Assembly: GCA_003508835.1 (NCBI GenBank)
Contig: PUFA01000092.1
Span: 744,001 to 808,000, forward strand
Direction: 5' to 3'
DNA: 64,000 nt
DNA from: Eonycteris spelaea
Taxonomy: Eukaryota; Chordata; Mammalia; Chiroptera; Pteropodidae
The notes below the pieces were generated by a model. It worked only from the letters and a program-made list of their open reading frames with translations. It had not been told where the DNA came from and made no database searches. A program made the position numbers and the translations under genes. Shown here one piece after another: positions 12,159 through 24,244 of the stretch; position 1 is the first letter of the stretch, and every line of letters starts with the position of its first letter.

Positions 12159-13530
12159 AGAGATTTTTGGTGGGGTCATTTAAAAATCAAATCAAAATAA
12201 AGTTTGTAACCAATGCAAGATAGGTTTGGTTTAAAAGAATCTAATAAATGTAGACAAGGGAGGAAAAGGAGTTTGTGGCTAGACTTTCCATGGTAATTTG
12301 CTTTTATTTAGTTAGAACTTGCAAGATATGCAGAACATCACCACAGTTTGACTCATACAGCCATTTGAACTTTAAGTCTAAGTTAAAGGATATGTTTTTT
12401 TATTCACTTTCTAATTGTGAAAAGAGGGAATGGAAGACACATTTTATCTTATGTTTGGAAATTTGGTATTTTCCAGCTTTATGCCTCATCTGCTTTCCTT
12501 GTCTAAATTTCCAGAAAAAACAAATGCTCACATATTTCCTTTCTCTTTTCTTAATACCCCAAATATCTTAAAGCATATTTAAATATTCACTGGAGTACTT
12601 AAGGAGTGGAAACATTCCTTGGTGAATGTTTTTATGCATTAAATAAACATCATAAACTCTGATTGCCTACAGCACAATATGGTTATTAACTCCTCTTCTT
12701 AAAAGGGAGAATTTCTTAAGGAAAATGTTGCAGAATTCTAATAAGAAGGCTTCTATAAAAATCCACAGTAATTTTCCATCTCATAAATAATGTTCTTTTA
12801 AACACTTTAGAAACATTTTTTTCTTTAGCTGTTTCTAGGGCTCTGGTTCATCCAATGTATTTTCATTATTTCCAATTTCCAATAAACCCCAAAATACAAA
12901 AAAATTCTTGGTGTATATCTTCAGAAAATAACCACTTCCCAGGAGTATATGAGGAAGTTAATAAATTTAAATTCCAGAAAGTCACCATTAGGCCCACAGG
13001 ACTAAGTCATAAGAACTAATCAAGTATTGTTCTTTATGCTATGAAATAGCCAAAATTAGAAAGGAACACACACAAATACACAAAAACAAACACTTTTTAA
13101 TGAATTCAACTGTTTTGTGTGTCAAATAACTTGTGAATCAAACATTATACATAGTTAAATTTCCCTTTTGATCAGCTTTGTTATAACAAGTCTTGCATCT
13201 ACCGTCCACTCAGTTTTTCAAAGTTCTAACACATGTAATATATATAAATATAGCATTTATAATGGATGTGTCAATAATAGTTTAAAATTTTATATATTTA
13301 TAGCACATTATACATTTTTTCTTTTAATGTAACATTAGTTGTGGAATAATAGAGTAGAAATTCTGCCCCTCATATGACTGATAGTGATATATGAGATGAC
13401 CTGCCCAAAGTCAAGCATTGAATCCTCACAACCAAATTGCATATGCAGCTTCTGTAAAATGAATTAGTAACACTAAGTTCATAACACTAGGAAGAAAGGT
13501 CAGGAATACTGGTGTACTATAAGGGCTAAG
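11990..13530. other. No feature except a pyrimidine tract
   Basis: AT-rich unassigned DNA. A TTTTC-rich tract followed by a T run lies at 12114-12158. A 98-codon plus frame at 12275-12571 has no recognisable domain and ordinary AT-rich composition. Confidence 0.4.
12114..12158. repeat. (TTTTC)n and poly-T tract
   Basis: Four to five TTTTC units followed by an uninterrupted T run of about 18. No SINE body is attached on either side. Confidence 0.85.
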
Positions 13531-13534
13531 TTCT

Positions 13535-13832
13535 GTCTTTATCATTTTCTTTTAATTTTTCTTTTTGGCATGTGGATTTTGTCCCAGCACCATTTGTTGA
13601 AAAGAGTATCTTTCCCTCCTTGAACTGTGTTTGCTCCTTTATTGAAAATCAACAGTCTATGTGTAGAATATTTTTGGACCTTTAATTCTTTTCCATTGAT
13701 CTATGTCTAATCATATGCCAATACTACATTGTCTTGGTTATTATAGCTCTATAATAAATCTTGAAGTCAGGTAATGTAAGTCTTACAAATTTGTTCTACT
13801 TTGCCAAAATTGTTTCAGCTATTCTTTTACAT
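13535..13832 (-). mobile_element. Old LINE-1 ORF2 internal fragment
   Basis: Plus-strand landmarks are CCCAGCACCATTTGTTGAAA, TTCCATTGATCTATGTCTAA and CTTGAAGTCAGGTAATGTAA. This is the familiar reversed ORF2 segment just downstream of the reverse transcriptase, where the family reads a G-I-T-L-P-D-F-type block. Too degraded to code. Confidence 0.78.
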
Positions 13833-13834
13833 GC

Positions 13835-15570
13835 AAAAATTAATGTACTACATCGATATGGTCTGACACAAACCTTGGATGTAACTGTTGTTTGGAAGAA
13901 AGGCGCATCTTTAATAATAATGGACAATAAGCTGTAAAAATTTTGTTTATCACCATTAGAAAAAAATGTGTTTATATATGCATATATATGTATATACAAT
14001 CTTTAATAAAGTCTGAATAGTGAAAATTTGGACACAAAAGCTGCTGCTTTTGGAAGAGTAAGAATGTTTAAAGTAAATTTAAATTTTCAAATCTCAAAGC
14101 TTTAAAGTTTGTTTTACTCCCCACCACCACCCACCCAGTGAAACTGAGGGGTAATAGACATACATTTTGGTTTTTCTTATTGTTGAAGGATACACCTAGC
14201 TGGATGTGGGTTAATTTCTGCATTCCACGGGCCAAACACCATTTCACATTCTCAAGCTCTGGAGCTCAGTGTCCATGTAAACACTGGCTATATAAACAGG
14301 AGGCTCAGCCAGAGTGGCACTTGTGGCCTTGTATCCTCAGAGAGTCAGTGTTTAGCAAAACTACGTAATTTTAGCTTTCAAGGACTCAAGCCCCAAATTT
14401 TGTAATCTTTCATAGCTTTTTACTGAAATATCTTCGCTAAGGGGTGAAAGAAAAGAGAAGAGCACTGTCTACTTCATTGTCAGGTTTCAAAGCATGTGAT
14501 TAGAGTGATTCACAACTCTCTGAAGACTCCACAGAGGCCACACGCTGTCATTTCAGAGAACTACTGGTATAATCCTTCTGGTGAATTTAGTGTTTCTGAG
14601 AAAAAACTTGTTTTTAAACTGTAAACATTGTGCATTGTTGGACTTGTTATCAGGATACCCTTCACAATCATATTTTTGAGTGATTTGAGTGCTTCTATAC
14701 AGAGCTCTGTCTTAAGTCTCCTTTGTTTCCTGTGGGATGAGATTGTCGAGGGATTGTGACATTCTACAGTCTTAGTAGCTTGTGATTTATAATTGGAATC
14801 AGATAAACTTGATTCATAATAAGTTCTCAATAAATGTTGGATGAATGGAATTGCACTAGGAAATAGAAGCAAAATATTACCAGAGAAAGTTTTAGCCCTT
14901 TTGACCTTGGTCAAGATTCTTCTTAACTTTGGACCTGTTGTTTATCTTAAAAGTGATATAGGAAGTTTGAAACAAACATTCTCTATAATTCCTTTAATTT
15001 CAAAAATTGAATTTTAGTATGTATTGGTAAATTGCAGAATTTAGCTTAAAAATATATAGACATTATTAACATATATATAAACATTGCGATACATCTTAAA
15101 TTTTGACTGTTAGGTTTTGCTTATGCTGTATAAATATAGCCTATGATTTTGTTTGTTTCTCTTTCCCTGCATGATGCAAAATTTAGTAGTTAATAATTAA
15201 GAATCTATTACAAACCATTTGTTTAGTCGACCTTACCCAACTGCTTGTTATATATTTTGCTATATTTAGGAATTGATTAGTTGTGCTGACTGAGGTCACA
15301 TATATGAAGCATATCCAAACATTTTTAAAAAGAAGAATTAAAATAAAATACAATTACAGAAAAATGTCATGTTTTATTGGAAAAATAATGACTAAAATGA
15401 AAAAATAAAGCTAAAATGTTTGCCTCTCTAAAGTAAGCACAACTCGTTATGTGTCTAAACAATTATAGTATTAAAAAATATTTAAGACTACTCCCTCTAT
15501 TCCATTTGTGAAATTGTTTTCTTGGTGAAAAGATATTTCTCTATAAAATCATATTTCTAAGTTTATCTAC
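13835..15570. other. No feature recognised
   Basis: Unassigned. A moderately GC-richer stretch at 14100-14360 has an incidental 76-codon plus frame. A 117-codon minus frame at 14561-14914 shows no domain or codon pattern I trust. CAATAAATGTTGGATGAATG near 14830 hints at the terminus of an L2 or MIR-type element. Confidence 0.35.
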
Positions 15571-15574
15571 TGCA

Positions 15575-15960
15575 GTGTTTTCCAAAGCATGTTCTGTATA
15601 GATAATAGATTTAAAATTTTTTAATAGAAAATTGAATAATTTTTAATAGAAAATTAAATTAAAAAATTAAATATTTTTTAATAGAAAATTATTTCACTAC
15701 AGTGAAATAAGTTTAAGCACTAAATTAAATAAAATTGAACAGATTATGACTGGACTGCTCAGAGACTTTAATACACTAGTGTACATTACAAATATCCAAT
15801 AGAGGGTAAATAGCTAGTGGTGATTCCCAGACTTGGTTGGTCCATTACCTCTGTTGGATACCCTATGAAAAATGCTACTCGGAGGATGTTTATAACTTTT
15901 TGATCTACAGAACTGTGTTTAGGGAATCTACTCCTATTTAAAAATTTATTATTTTTTCCT
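15575..15960 (+). mobile_element. Possible hAT (MER-class) DNA transposon remnant
   Basis: GCAGTGTTTTCCAAAGCATG at about 15570 and CCCAGACTTGGTTGGTCCAT near 15825 resemble the end and subterminal parts of hAT MITEs. Between them is an AT-rich local repeat with three copies of TTTTTAATAGAAAATT (15617-15633, 15640-15655, 15674-15690). Assignment is tentative. Confidence 0.35.
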
Positions 15961-15964
15961 ATCA

Positions 15965-16535
15965 TTCATAGCATACACATATTTGTGCAATATGCACAGT
16001 GTACAGTCTAATGGGTTTCTTGGCATCAGTGAAGAAATGAATTTTTTGGTAGTAATGAATTTTTTAAGTAAACTTAAAATCTTTAGTTTATTGAAAATAG
16101 TTATATTCCTGTATAAAACTTCTCTTTCTTTATGATTTCCTACAATCATGTCATGAAGTTTGTTTCAGATATTAGAGCTATGATTTTGGCACCTAAATAA
16201 TTTCTGTCAAATCAATGTTGATTTAAAACCAATTCTGAGTCTCCTTTGCAATTTTGCTCTGTCATTTTGACATGTTTCTATATGTGCGACTTTGCACATC
16301 TGGACTCCATATATTTCATTTTGCAGTATTTGGATTTTTGGTCCAAGCCCAAGCAGAATTGAAAGATTTAGAAGTCACTTCCTTCATTAACGGTTATTTT
16401 AGAAAATTTTGATTTTTTAAAAATGTTTTGTTTATAGATGCTTTAAAGCATTTTTTTACATCCTTTCCAAAGTCTGATGTATATAATGTTTGACACCCAG
16501 GTCAATCCAGGACTAGTAGATAATCATTGGTCACA
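15965..16535. other. No feature recognised
   Basis: Unassigned AT-rich DNA; the minus frame at 15949-16149 is incidental. Confidence 0.4.
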
Positions 16536-16539
16536 ATCC

Positions 16540-16690
16540 TAAGACTCAAAGGACTTACCTAAGGAGCTTGTTAAAAATGAAAATTTCTGAAGTCTTTCCT
16601 TCGGACATTTTGATTTATTTTATCTGGGGTGTTACATGATCCTGGCCTGATTCTGATGCGCGGTGGGGCTTGAAAAACAATGTGTTATAC
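16540..16690 (+). mobile_element. MER20-like hAT DNA transposon fragment
   Basis: Contains GGAGCTTGTTAAAAATG and later CTGATTCTGATGCGCGGTGG, in the spacing and orientation of MER20-type non-autonomous hAT elements. The terminal repeats are eroded. Confidence 0.5.
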
Positions 16691-17099
16691 ATTATGTGAT
16701 AAATATTTTAAATGATACTAAGCCAGTGAGTGATCCAGTAGAAAGTATAAGATGGAGTAAAGGTTGAATGTGGAAATTTAAATTGTTATACTCATTTGCT
16801 TTATCTTATTATGGGTTAAAATACCTAGATAATTCTGTACCTCTCAATCAGAATGTTTCATATTGAATAGCTTATAGCAATCATATGAGTTTAGAAGATT
16901 AGAAATTCTATCTGAGAATACCAGGTCAGCATTGTAATTGATTTATTTTAACTGGTTATCAACACATAAAAGAGCAAATAATACTCTAAGCATTTTCTTT
17001 AACCATTAAAGGAAACTAGAAACGACTTAGTAGGGAAAAATATATATCCTTTATTCATAGACTAGATTAGAACCTCCTCTTTTTATTCTTTATTTTTCT

Positions 17100-17255
17100 A
17101 TAACCATTCTGTGTCTCAGTATCTTCTATAAATTGAAGATAATAATACCTAACCCACAAGGTTATGACTTAAAAAGTCAATACAAAACATTTAGAACAAT
17201 GTTTGACACTTACTAGGAATTCAATAAAAATCACTATTATTATTTATCATTACGA
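17100..17255 (+). repeat. MIR SINE fragment
   Basis: Forward MIR core and tail: CTGTGTCTCAGTATCTTC, AATTGAAGATAATAATACCT, CACAAGGTTATGAC, then a tail GGAATTCAATAAAAATCACT. The tRNA-related head is lost. Confidence 0.75.
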
Positions 17256-20200
17256 TAATTTCCTTGTCTGTAGTCAGAAGTAAGCCTAAATAAGTCGCCA
17301 TTTTATTAAGTGTACTCCTTTTTGGCTTTACCCATTCTGGCAAGCAGAATCTTGACGTAATTGTCAGGGGTGGTATTTTGTTTCTGGTATCTACTTAGAA
17401 TAACATGTCATGTAATTGTTTAACTTGGAACTCTATAAGACTTACAATAAATTGAAATTATTTAGTTTCTTTAAAATTATTAGTTTTAAATAGAGTTTTA
17501 CTGTGGAATGACATCATGATTGAGCATCTACCTTTATTTTCAAATCTTTCACAAAAAAATTTATGCAAATTTCTTAGTTAATATTGAGTGTCTAATGGAT
17601 CTCTTCCTGCATCATTCATAGCCTATTGAATTTTTTATGTCAAGCATTCATCAGGGCCTTAAATGTCATGTGTTCATGGTGGATTTTGTTTGCTTATCTC
17701 AACTTTATTTTTCAGACTGTTGGTTGTTTGAAATATACTTACATCCTCTCATATAGTTTGCAGTGAAAGACCATTTTTATCCTCTGTAGCTACTCATAAA
17801 CTTGCTTCAAGTTTATTCTCAGTAGAGTCTTTAAAAATGGGTCCTCCTGATCATAAATTTACTTTTTACAAACCAGGAATTGCCTTGTTTTTTACCTGGG
17901 ACATTTTGAAGGCATCAGTCAAAGTCATGTCAACATATTGTTGTCTTAAAAGGTATGTGTGTGTGCGTTGATATCTTTATGAATTTTTTTTTTCCTGTGG
18001 GGAAAGGTGTTAGTTTACATCCTATTTTAGTCAGACTCAATTAGGAAGAATGCAAATACTGTAAAACTGCATGCTTAACAACATCAAAATTTTGTCTTGG
18101 ATACTATTGACTAAGACAAACATGGGTACTGTTCTCTTACTTTGGTCATGAAGAGTCTAGCATTGTGTTATCAAATGGATTTGACTTGGTTTTTAACATT
18201 TCTGGGGTTTAAAATGAGTGTGTTTCCTGGAATAAGTTTGAAAATGCTTAATAGCTATAAAGAGATATATTTTTATTCTGTTCTATAATATTTATTTTTA
18301 AGTTTAATTCAGAAGTTGAAGATTTATACTATTTGCCATTCACATTTCTGGCTACCTGGTACCTCACCTTCAGTAAGCTGTGGACTATAGAGTACAGGAT
18401 CATTTTCATCGAATCATGCCTCTTTAGGAGAGAGTCTTATCTTAAAAAACATTTCTAAATTTGTGTGCTCTTTTTTCCTTTAGAGTGTGCTCACAGAATT
18501 AGTTCGATATTAACATTAGGTGATAGTAATCTACTCAAGATTCAAACTATATAGTCAGTGAGAACTGTGTTCTTTAGAAAAAAAAAGACATTTCTATTAG
18601 CAAGTTAATGGGTTAACTTCAATCATTTGGAATGCTGAGATTGAATACATTTTTAGTCATTTCACCTAATAAGGTAAACTGTTCACATTGGGTCATTTAG
18701 ACTAAACTTAGAGACTGATTCCATATTAGATTCACACTGCCAGAGCAACTCTCAAACCACAAGCAAAGGCTTGTGATAATCAATGATATGTCACAAATCT
18801 AAGATGAAATGTGATCAAGATATGTTTCTTACTTCATAAGAAAAGTATGTAATACAGACTTTTGAAATTACAGTGTTTCATCAGAACTATCAACTGCCAA
18901 AACTACATAAACTATTTTTGTGAGAGGACTGTGACTTAATTGCTCTTATGATCAACTAATTATGGGTGTACAATTATATATATTCAATTGCCTTTTGAGG
19001 ATGAAATTTGAACACAGTTTTAAGAATAAGCTCCAAATTTATCATTTCCTCGTAGAAAGTCACATTGTCAGTGATTTCTGTCTTTTATCACTTTTTAGAT
19101 AGAATATACCAATCTTATATTGATAATAAAGTGCTACTGCAAGTTCCCATGAAAACATATGTAAAGTAGCTTTGATGATCATATACATATATATATATAA
19201 TTTGAAAATACTGTAAATTTACATATAAATATATATTAAATATGTTTAATATATACATATATATAAATTAATAGGGTTTTCAAATAATATTTATAACAAT
19301 ATTTAAAAACATCTGAAGCCTATTGTCAAATGAATAAAGAAATGTTATTTCTACAAATAGAAGAACTTAACGGAAGAAAGCTAAGGAAATACTATCTAGA
19401 AATAAAATGTTAGAAATATTTTTCAATATATTTGTTAATTATGAGATTATGTTCACAGGCGAGCACATGTACACATGTACACGTGCACACACACACACTT
19501 ACACTGAGGATTTATAGTTACGCAAAATGGATATCTCTGGTGAAGCAGGAGGTAGCTTTTCTTTGAATAGAAGTAGAGATAGTATGCCCCTGCCCTGAGT
19601 CAAGTAATTTTATACGAGTTCACATCTCTCTAGTCATGCCTTCTGCATCCATGGCAGTATGGAAATTATGAAGTCTGTTAAGGTTGGAACATGTCGATAT
19701 TAGGATCCTTTAATCAATAAAATATACCCAAAAGACCACTTTTTTTGTTTTGTCAAGGCAAAAAAATGCCCATTTTCTTTATAATTTTTGATCTAAATGA
19801 GATTCCCAGATTCTTCAGTCAACTTTTGTGCCAAAGATTCTGAAAGTGAGAATGTCCTACTAAATGTGTGAGGTCACTCACGTTTATGGAATGAAAGATT
19901 CATATGATAAATGATGTTCTCTAAATCCACTTTGATTTTGGTAGGATGTCCTTTATCTATACATTGAGTCTTAAGTAAGTTACCTTCAGACAACTATTTA
20001 AATATACAAATGAGACTTCGATCTCTTTTTTTGAAGTTACCTTCTTTTTCCATTTAATTTTCTTGTCTGATTGGCCAGAAGCATGGGTTAATAGCAGTCC
20101 ATTGACAACACAAAGCTTTACTATTAAAGCTGTTGTTTGATCAGCTTCTGCAATTACCCTTTCAATTTCATATAAATTGTTCAGTTTTGAGTTAAATTGC
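17256..20200. other. No gene or repeat recognised apart from AT/CA tracts
   Basis: Nearly 3 kb without an anchor. It contains AT dinucleotide-rich sequence at 19183-19270 and an alternating CATGTACA/CA tract at 19465-19500. No frame of interest. Confidence 0.45.
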
Positions 20201-20204
20201 CCCT

Positions 20205-21215
20205 ATTATACATATTTTAATAACAGCTTTAGTGAGATGTAATTCACATAGCATACAATTCACATATTTGAAGTGTACAAGGCAAAAATTTTTAATGCTT
20301 TCATTGACTTGTGAACAATCACCCAAATCAATTTTGGAACAGTTCCAATATCAAATTAAAAATTCTGTATCCAATAGCAGCCATTTATTTTCCTCTACCT
20401 GACTCTCTCAACCCCTAGGCGACCAACCAGTCTACTTTTCGTCTCTACCTTTTTGCCTATTCTGGACATTTTATATAAATGCAATCATACAATAATAAGT
20501 GGGTTTTTTTTGTGTGTGACTGGTTTCTTTTATTTAGCATAATGTTTTCAAGGTTCACCTATATTTTAGCATGTATGAGTAGTTCATTTCTTTTTATTCA
20601 TGAATAGTATGATATTACATGAATATACCACATTTTATTTATTCATTTGTGAGTTGATGGGCATTTGAGTTGTTTCTATTCTTTTTTGGCTATTATGAAC
20701 AAAATTGCTATCAATATTTGTGTACAAGTTTTTGTGTAACATGTTTTCATTTTTCTTATGTATATACCTGAAACTGAAATTGCTGGGTCATAGGGCAACT
20801 CTATGCTTAACATTTCGAAGGATAGCCAGACTATTTTCCAAAGCCACTGCACCATTTTGCATTCTTAATAGTAATATACAAAGATTCTCCTTTCTTCACA
20901 TCCTCATTAGCAGTTATTATTATCTGCCTTTTTGATTATAGCCATTCTAGTGGATATGAAATGCTATCTCATTGTGCTTTTGATTTGCATTTCCCTGATG
21001 GATAATGATGTTGATTATCCTTTCATTTGTTTATTGGTCATTTGTTATCTTCTTTGGAGAAATATCTATGCAGATCTTTTGCCTTTTTTTAATAGTTTTT
21101 TTTTTTCTGATGCTGAATTGTAAGAGTTCTTTGTATATTCTAGATGAGTCCCTTATCAGATATATAATTTGCAAAAGTTTTCTCCTGTTCTGTGTGTTGA
21201 CTTTAGCTTGAGTAA
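20205..21215 (-). mobile_element. L1M-type LINE-1 3' fragment (1.0 kb)
   Basis: A well-preserved old L1 3' end in reverse orientation. Plus-strand landmarks run in order: TTCACATAGCATACAATTCA, TTTGCCTATTCTGGACATTT, TAGCATAATGTTTTCAAGGT, GAAATTGCTGGGTCATAGGG, TTTGATTTGCATTTCCCTGA, and GTCCCTTATCAGATATATAA. This covers the 3' untranslated region and the last few hundred bases of ORF2. Three plus-strand frames (20705-21211) are antisense shadows of it. Confidence 0.88.
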
Positions 21216-21219
21216 GAAG

Positions 21220-22055
21220 CCAGGTAGAGCAGAGTAATAAAAGTGACCCACAGCCATTGATACTTAAACCACTAAATCTACCAGTATAACAATTTCATTA
21301 GGTAAACAAATCAGTATGTTTTACAACTGTTTTTAAAGAGACATAAATGAAGGGTAGGAGCTAAAATTGGGTGATCAAAGTATAACTATAAAGTTTTTAT
21401 GAATGCAAAGCAAAAGATAAGATTTGTTAGAAATCATGTTTATATCTGCCATGATATCACAAATGATTGCTTTAAATTGTGAACCTGAGAGTTTTTTTCC
21501 AAAATGTTCAGCACAAATTTTGTAGAAGTTTATTAAACTCCTGAAGTAAATTCCCCACAGCTCACCTCCATATAGAGAAGTGACGGCTCTCATTGAATGA
21601 GAATAATTGATTAGGCTTTGTAATCTTTATAAGACACTAAATTCTTTCTTTTTATATGGATAAGAACATTCCCAGCCCTAGTCCCTATCAGAGTATGTAA
21701 CTTTGAGCCACCACTATTCAGATATAACCTCAGCTACAAAATGCTTTTCACATCTGATAATCTAAGGAAATTGTTAGTTGTAGTAGACCGTGATTATTTG
21801 TGAGATGCTGTAGGAATAGAAAAATATAAACCTTAAATACTTTGAATCAACCTTGGATAAAATGAAAAGAAGCCATAAATGACAATGTATCTAATATAAA
21901 AAGTTAAGAGTAAAACTTCTGTATCAAAGCACTATACCTGTCATTAATGTTTAATGTAAAACAAAGAGAAAAGATTGGAGAATATTTTCACATCAATGTC
22001 CCCAAGAACATTAGGCAGATGTGGCAAAAGCATTATTATTTTTATAGTTAACTTT
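21220..22055. other. No feature recognised
   Basis: Unassigned AT-rich sequence with no coding signal. Confidence 0.45.
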
Positions 22056-22059
22056 TTGT

Positions 22060-22610
22060 TTTAAAATAGTTTTATATTTACAGAAAAGTTGAAAAGATAG
22101 TACATAAGATTCCTACATACCCTTCAATCACTGTTTCTCCTATTATTAACATATTACATTACTATGGTTCATTTGTCATAACTAAGGAGCCAACTTTGGT
22201 ACATTACTATTAACTAAACTCCACATTTTATTCAGATTTCACTAGTTTTTCCCTAATATCTATCATGTTCTATGATCTACGACAGGATGTTATATTTAGT
22301 CATCATGTCTCCTAAGCCTCCTCTGCTTTATGATAGATTCTCAGTCTTCATTTAGCTTTGATGACTTTATTTTGATGAGTGCTGTTTAAGTATTTTGTCT
22401 CTCAGTTTGGGATTGTCTGATACTTTTCTTATGGTTCGACTGAGATTTGCATTTTTGGGAAGGTGACCACAGAGATGAATTCCATTCTCATCACATCATA
22501 TTAGTCTGTGTTGTGGGTACATGCTCTCAACATAACTTATCACTGTGGTGGCCTTGACCTTCATCACCTGGCTGAGGCAGTGTTTATCAGTATTCTCTAC
22601 TGCAAAGTTA
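22060..22610 (-). mobile_element. Old L1M 3' untranslated-region fragment
   Basis: Plus-strand landmarks CAGAAAAGTTGAAAAGATAG, TTATTTTGATGAGTGCTGTT, CATTCTCATCACATCATATT and TTCATCACCTGGCTGAGGCA are in the order of a reversed L1M 3' region. The 66-codon frame at 22545-22745 overlaps its end and is not a gene. Confidence 0.65.
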
Positions 22611-22614
22611 AAAG

Positions 22615-23595
22615 ATTTATATTTTTATGTTAAATCTATATATGTTCTGTGTAACAGATATTTGTCACTCTTTTTGGCTGCCTCATTCTTTGACCTCTTT
22701 TCCTATAATAAGAATTTTTTAACTTGTGAGTCCTTGTTTCGCTAGACTACAAGGCTCAAATGCTTTTCCAGCCTTTTTGCAGTGAGAGTGAGGTGGTGTT
22801 ACTGCAGCAATAAAAGGCATTACATCTCTTAACACTGAGGTAGATGCCATGTGGGCCCCACTGCTATGAAGGGATGGTGGAGTCATCTAACTTTAGAGGA
22901 AGTATAACTCTAATTTGCTTATTTGTTAAAAAAAAAAAAAAGAAAAAGAAAGAAAAACACTTTAGGATACTGGTTTTTGGCTTTCTCTGACAGACCAGGA
23001 AACTCTAACAAATTCTTTCTAACCATAGCAAAAAGGAGTTTCTCCACTGTGTGTTACTACTTATTTTTTTAATAGGAAAGGCCTGAAGTTGACAAATAAT
23101 CTATGTTAAAAGTAAATCAGAACAAAATCAAGATTGACCTAATAAGTATATTTTTCTTATGCCTTTATATTCCATTATATTTCTTGTATGGTAGAGGAAA
23201 GTTGCTTCTGATACATATGGGAGGGAGTGTATCGTGCATGCAAGTGTTATCTGGTACAAATCAAAAGGAAAAGTTTGGAAATTGCTGGCCTGTTATCAAC
23301 CCTCTTTTATTTGTTTAAAATCTAGTTTTCATGAAGTCAACCAAAAAGAAGTTTATATTTTTGGACACTATCATATTAGATCATCATCAAATCATCTTTA
23401 CCAAATAACTCTTCAACTTTTATTGTCTTCCAGCTTTTATAAAAATTTACTGTAAGAATTAGACATATGATTTCCATTTTTGAATTTTCTATGTTGCACA
23501 CATTTTTTCATGATATAACTATATCATTTTTACCTATATTCTTCCAATTAAGAAGAATAAAAGTTGGTTTTCCCCGAATATTTGATACAATTTCC
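22615..23595. other. Unassigned, with an A-rich tract
   Basis: A run of 13 A followed by AG-rich sequence lies at 22928-22957. The two overlapping frames at 23103-23455 have no recognisable content. Confidence 0.4.
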
Positions 23596-23599
23596 TTCA

Positions 23600-23865
23600 T
23601 AAAAGAAATTTTAAACTTTTTATTATCTTGAAATAATTATAGATACACAGGAAGTTGCAATTAAATGTACAGGAACATTTGTTATTCACTCTTTCGCTAG
23701 TCTCCCCCACAGTTAACATCTTGTATAAATGTAGTATGATAGGGATATTAAGAAATTGGTAAAATCTCTAGAGCTTATTCAGATTTCTCCAGTTATGTAT
23801 TCTGTCATTTATGTGTGCATTGAAGTAAAATGCTTAACTTTTTGAAGTTTCTCATTGCCTTACTG
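23600..23865 (-). mobile_element. Old L1ME-type LINE-1 3' fragment
   Basis: TTGAAATAATTATAGATACA, CACAGTTAACATCTTGTATA and TTATTCAGATTTCTCCAGTT follow the order of a reversed ancient L1 3' end. It abuts a reversed LTR at its right edge. Confidence 0.62.
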
Positions 23866-23869
23866 AATT

Positions 23870-24240
23870 AGTTATGGTAAGTAATACTAGCTAGTGTGAT
23901 AAATAAACTCCAAAATTTTAGTGGATTAGCACAATAAGAGTTATTCCTCACTCACACTAAAGCCATTTTGGATCTGGCTGTGGATCACTTTCCATGTGTC
24001 ATCTGAAAACCTAGGCTCCTTCTAGCTTGCTGAACCATCCTCCCTTAACTCCTAGAGTAGGTTCTGCTCAACTGACAAATGGGAATGTCCAGTCAAAGAA
24101 GTATTGCACATCTCTGTGGCCATATTTCATTTGTCAGGACTCAGTCACATGACCGCTCTAGGTTCAAGTGTGAGTGGGAAATACACTCTAGCTATGTGTC
24201 CAGGAAGGAAAAGAAAATAGGTGTTTGTTTCTGCTACTTT
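23870..24240 (-). mobile_element. MLT1-like LTR fragment
   Basis: Plus-strand TTTTAGTGGATTAGCACAAT, CCTAGGCTCCTTCTAGCTTG, CTCAGTCACATGACCGCTCT and ATGTGTCCAGGAAGGAAAAG correspond to the reverse of a MaLR-type LTR. The same family appears forward at 43335-43770 and probably reversed at 62975-63345. Confidence 0.5.
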
Positions 24241-24244
24241 TGAA

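Noticed and set aside
14561..14914. 117-codon minus-strand frame
   Set aside because: No recognisable domain, no splice or promoter context, and chance frames of this size are expected in 64 kb.
19183..19270. AT-rich alternating tract as an origin or matrix attachment site
   Set aside because: Such tracts are common in AT-rich mammalian DNA and no supporting motif cluster was seen.
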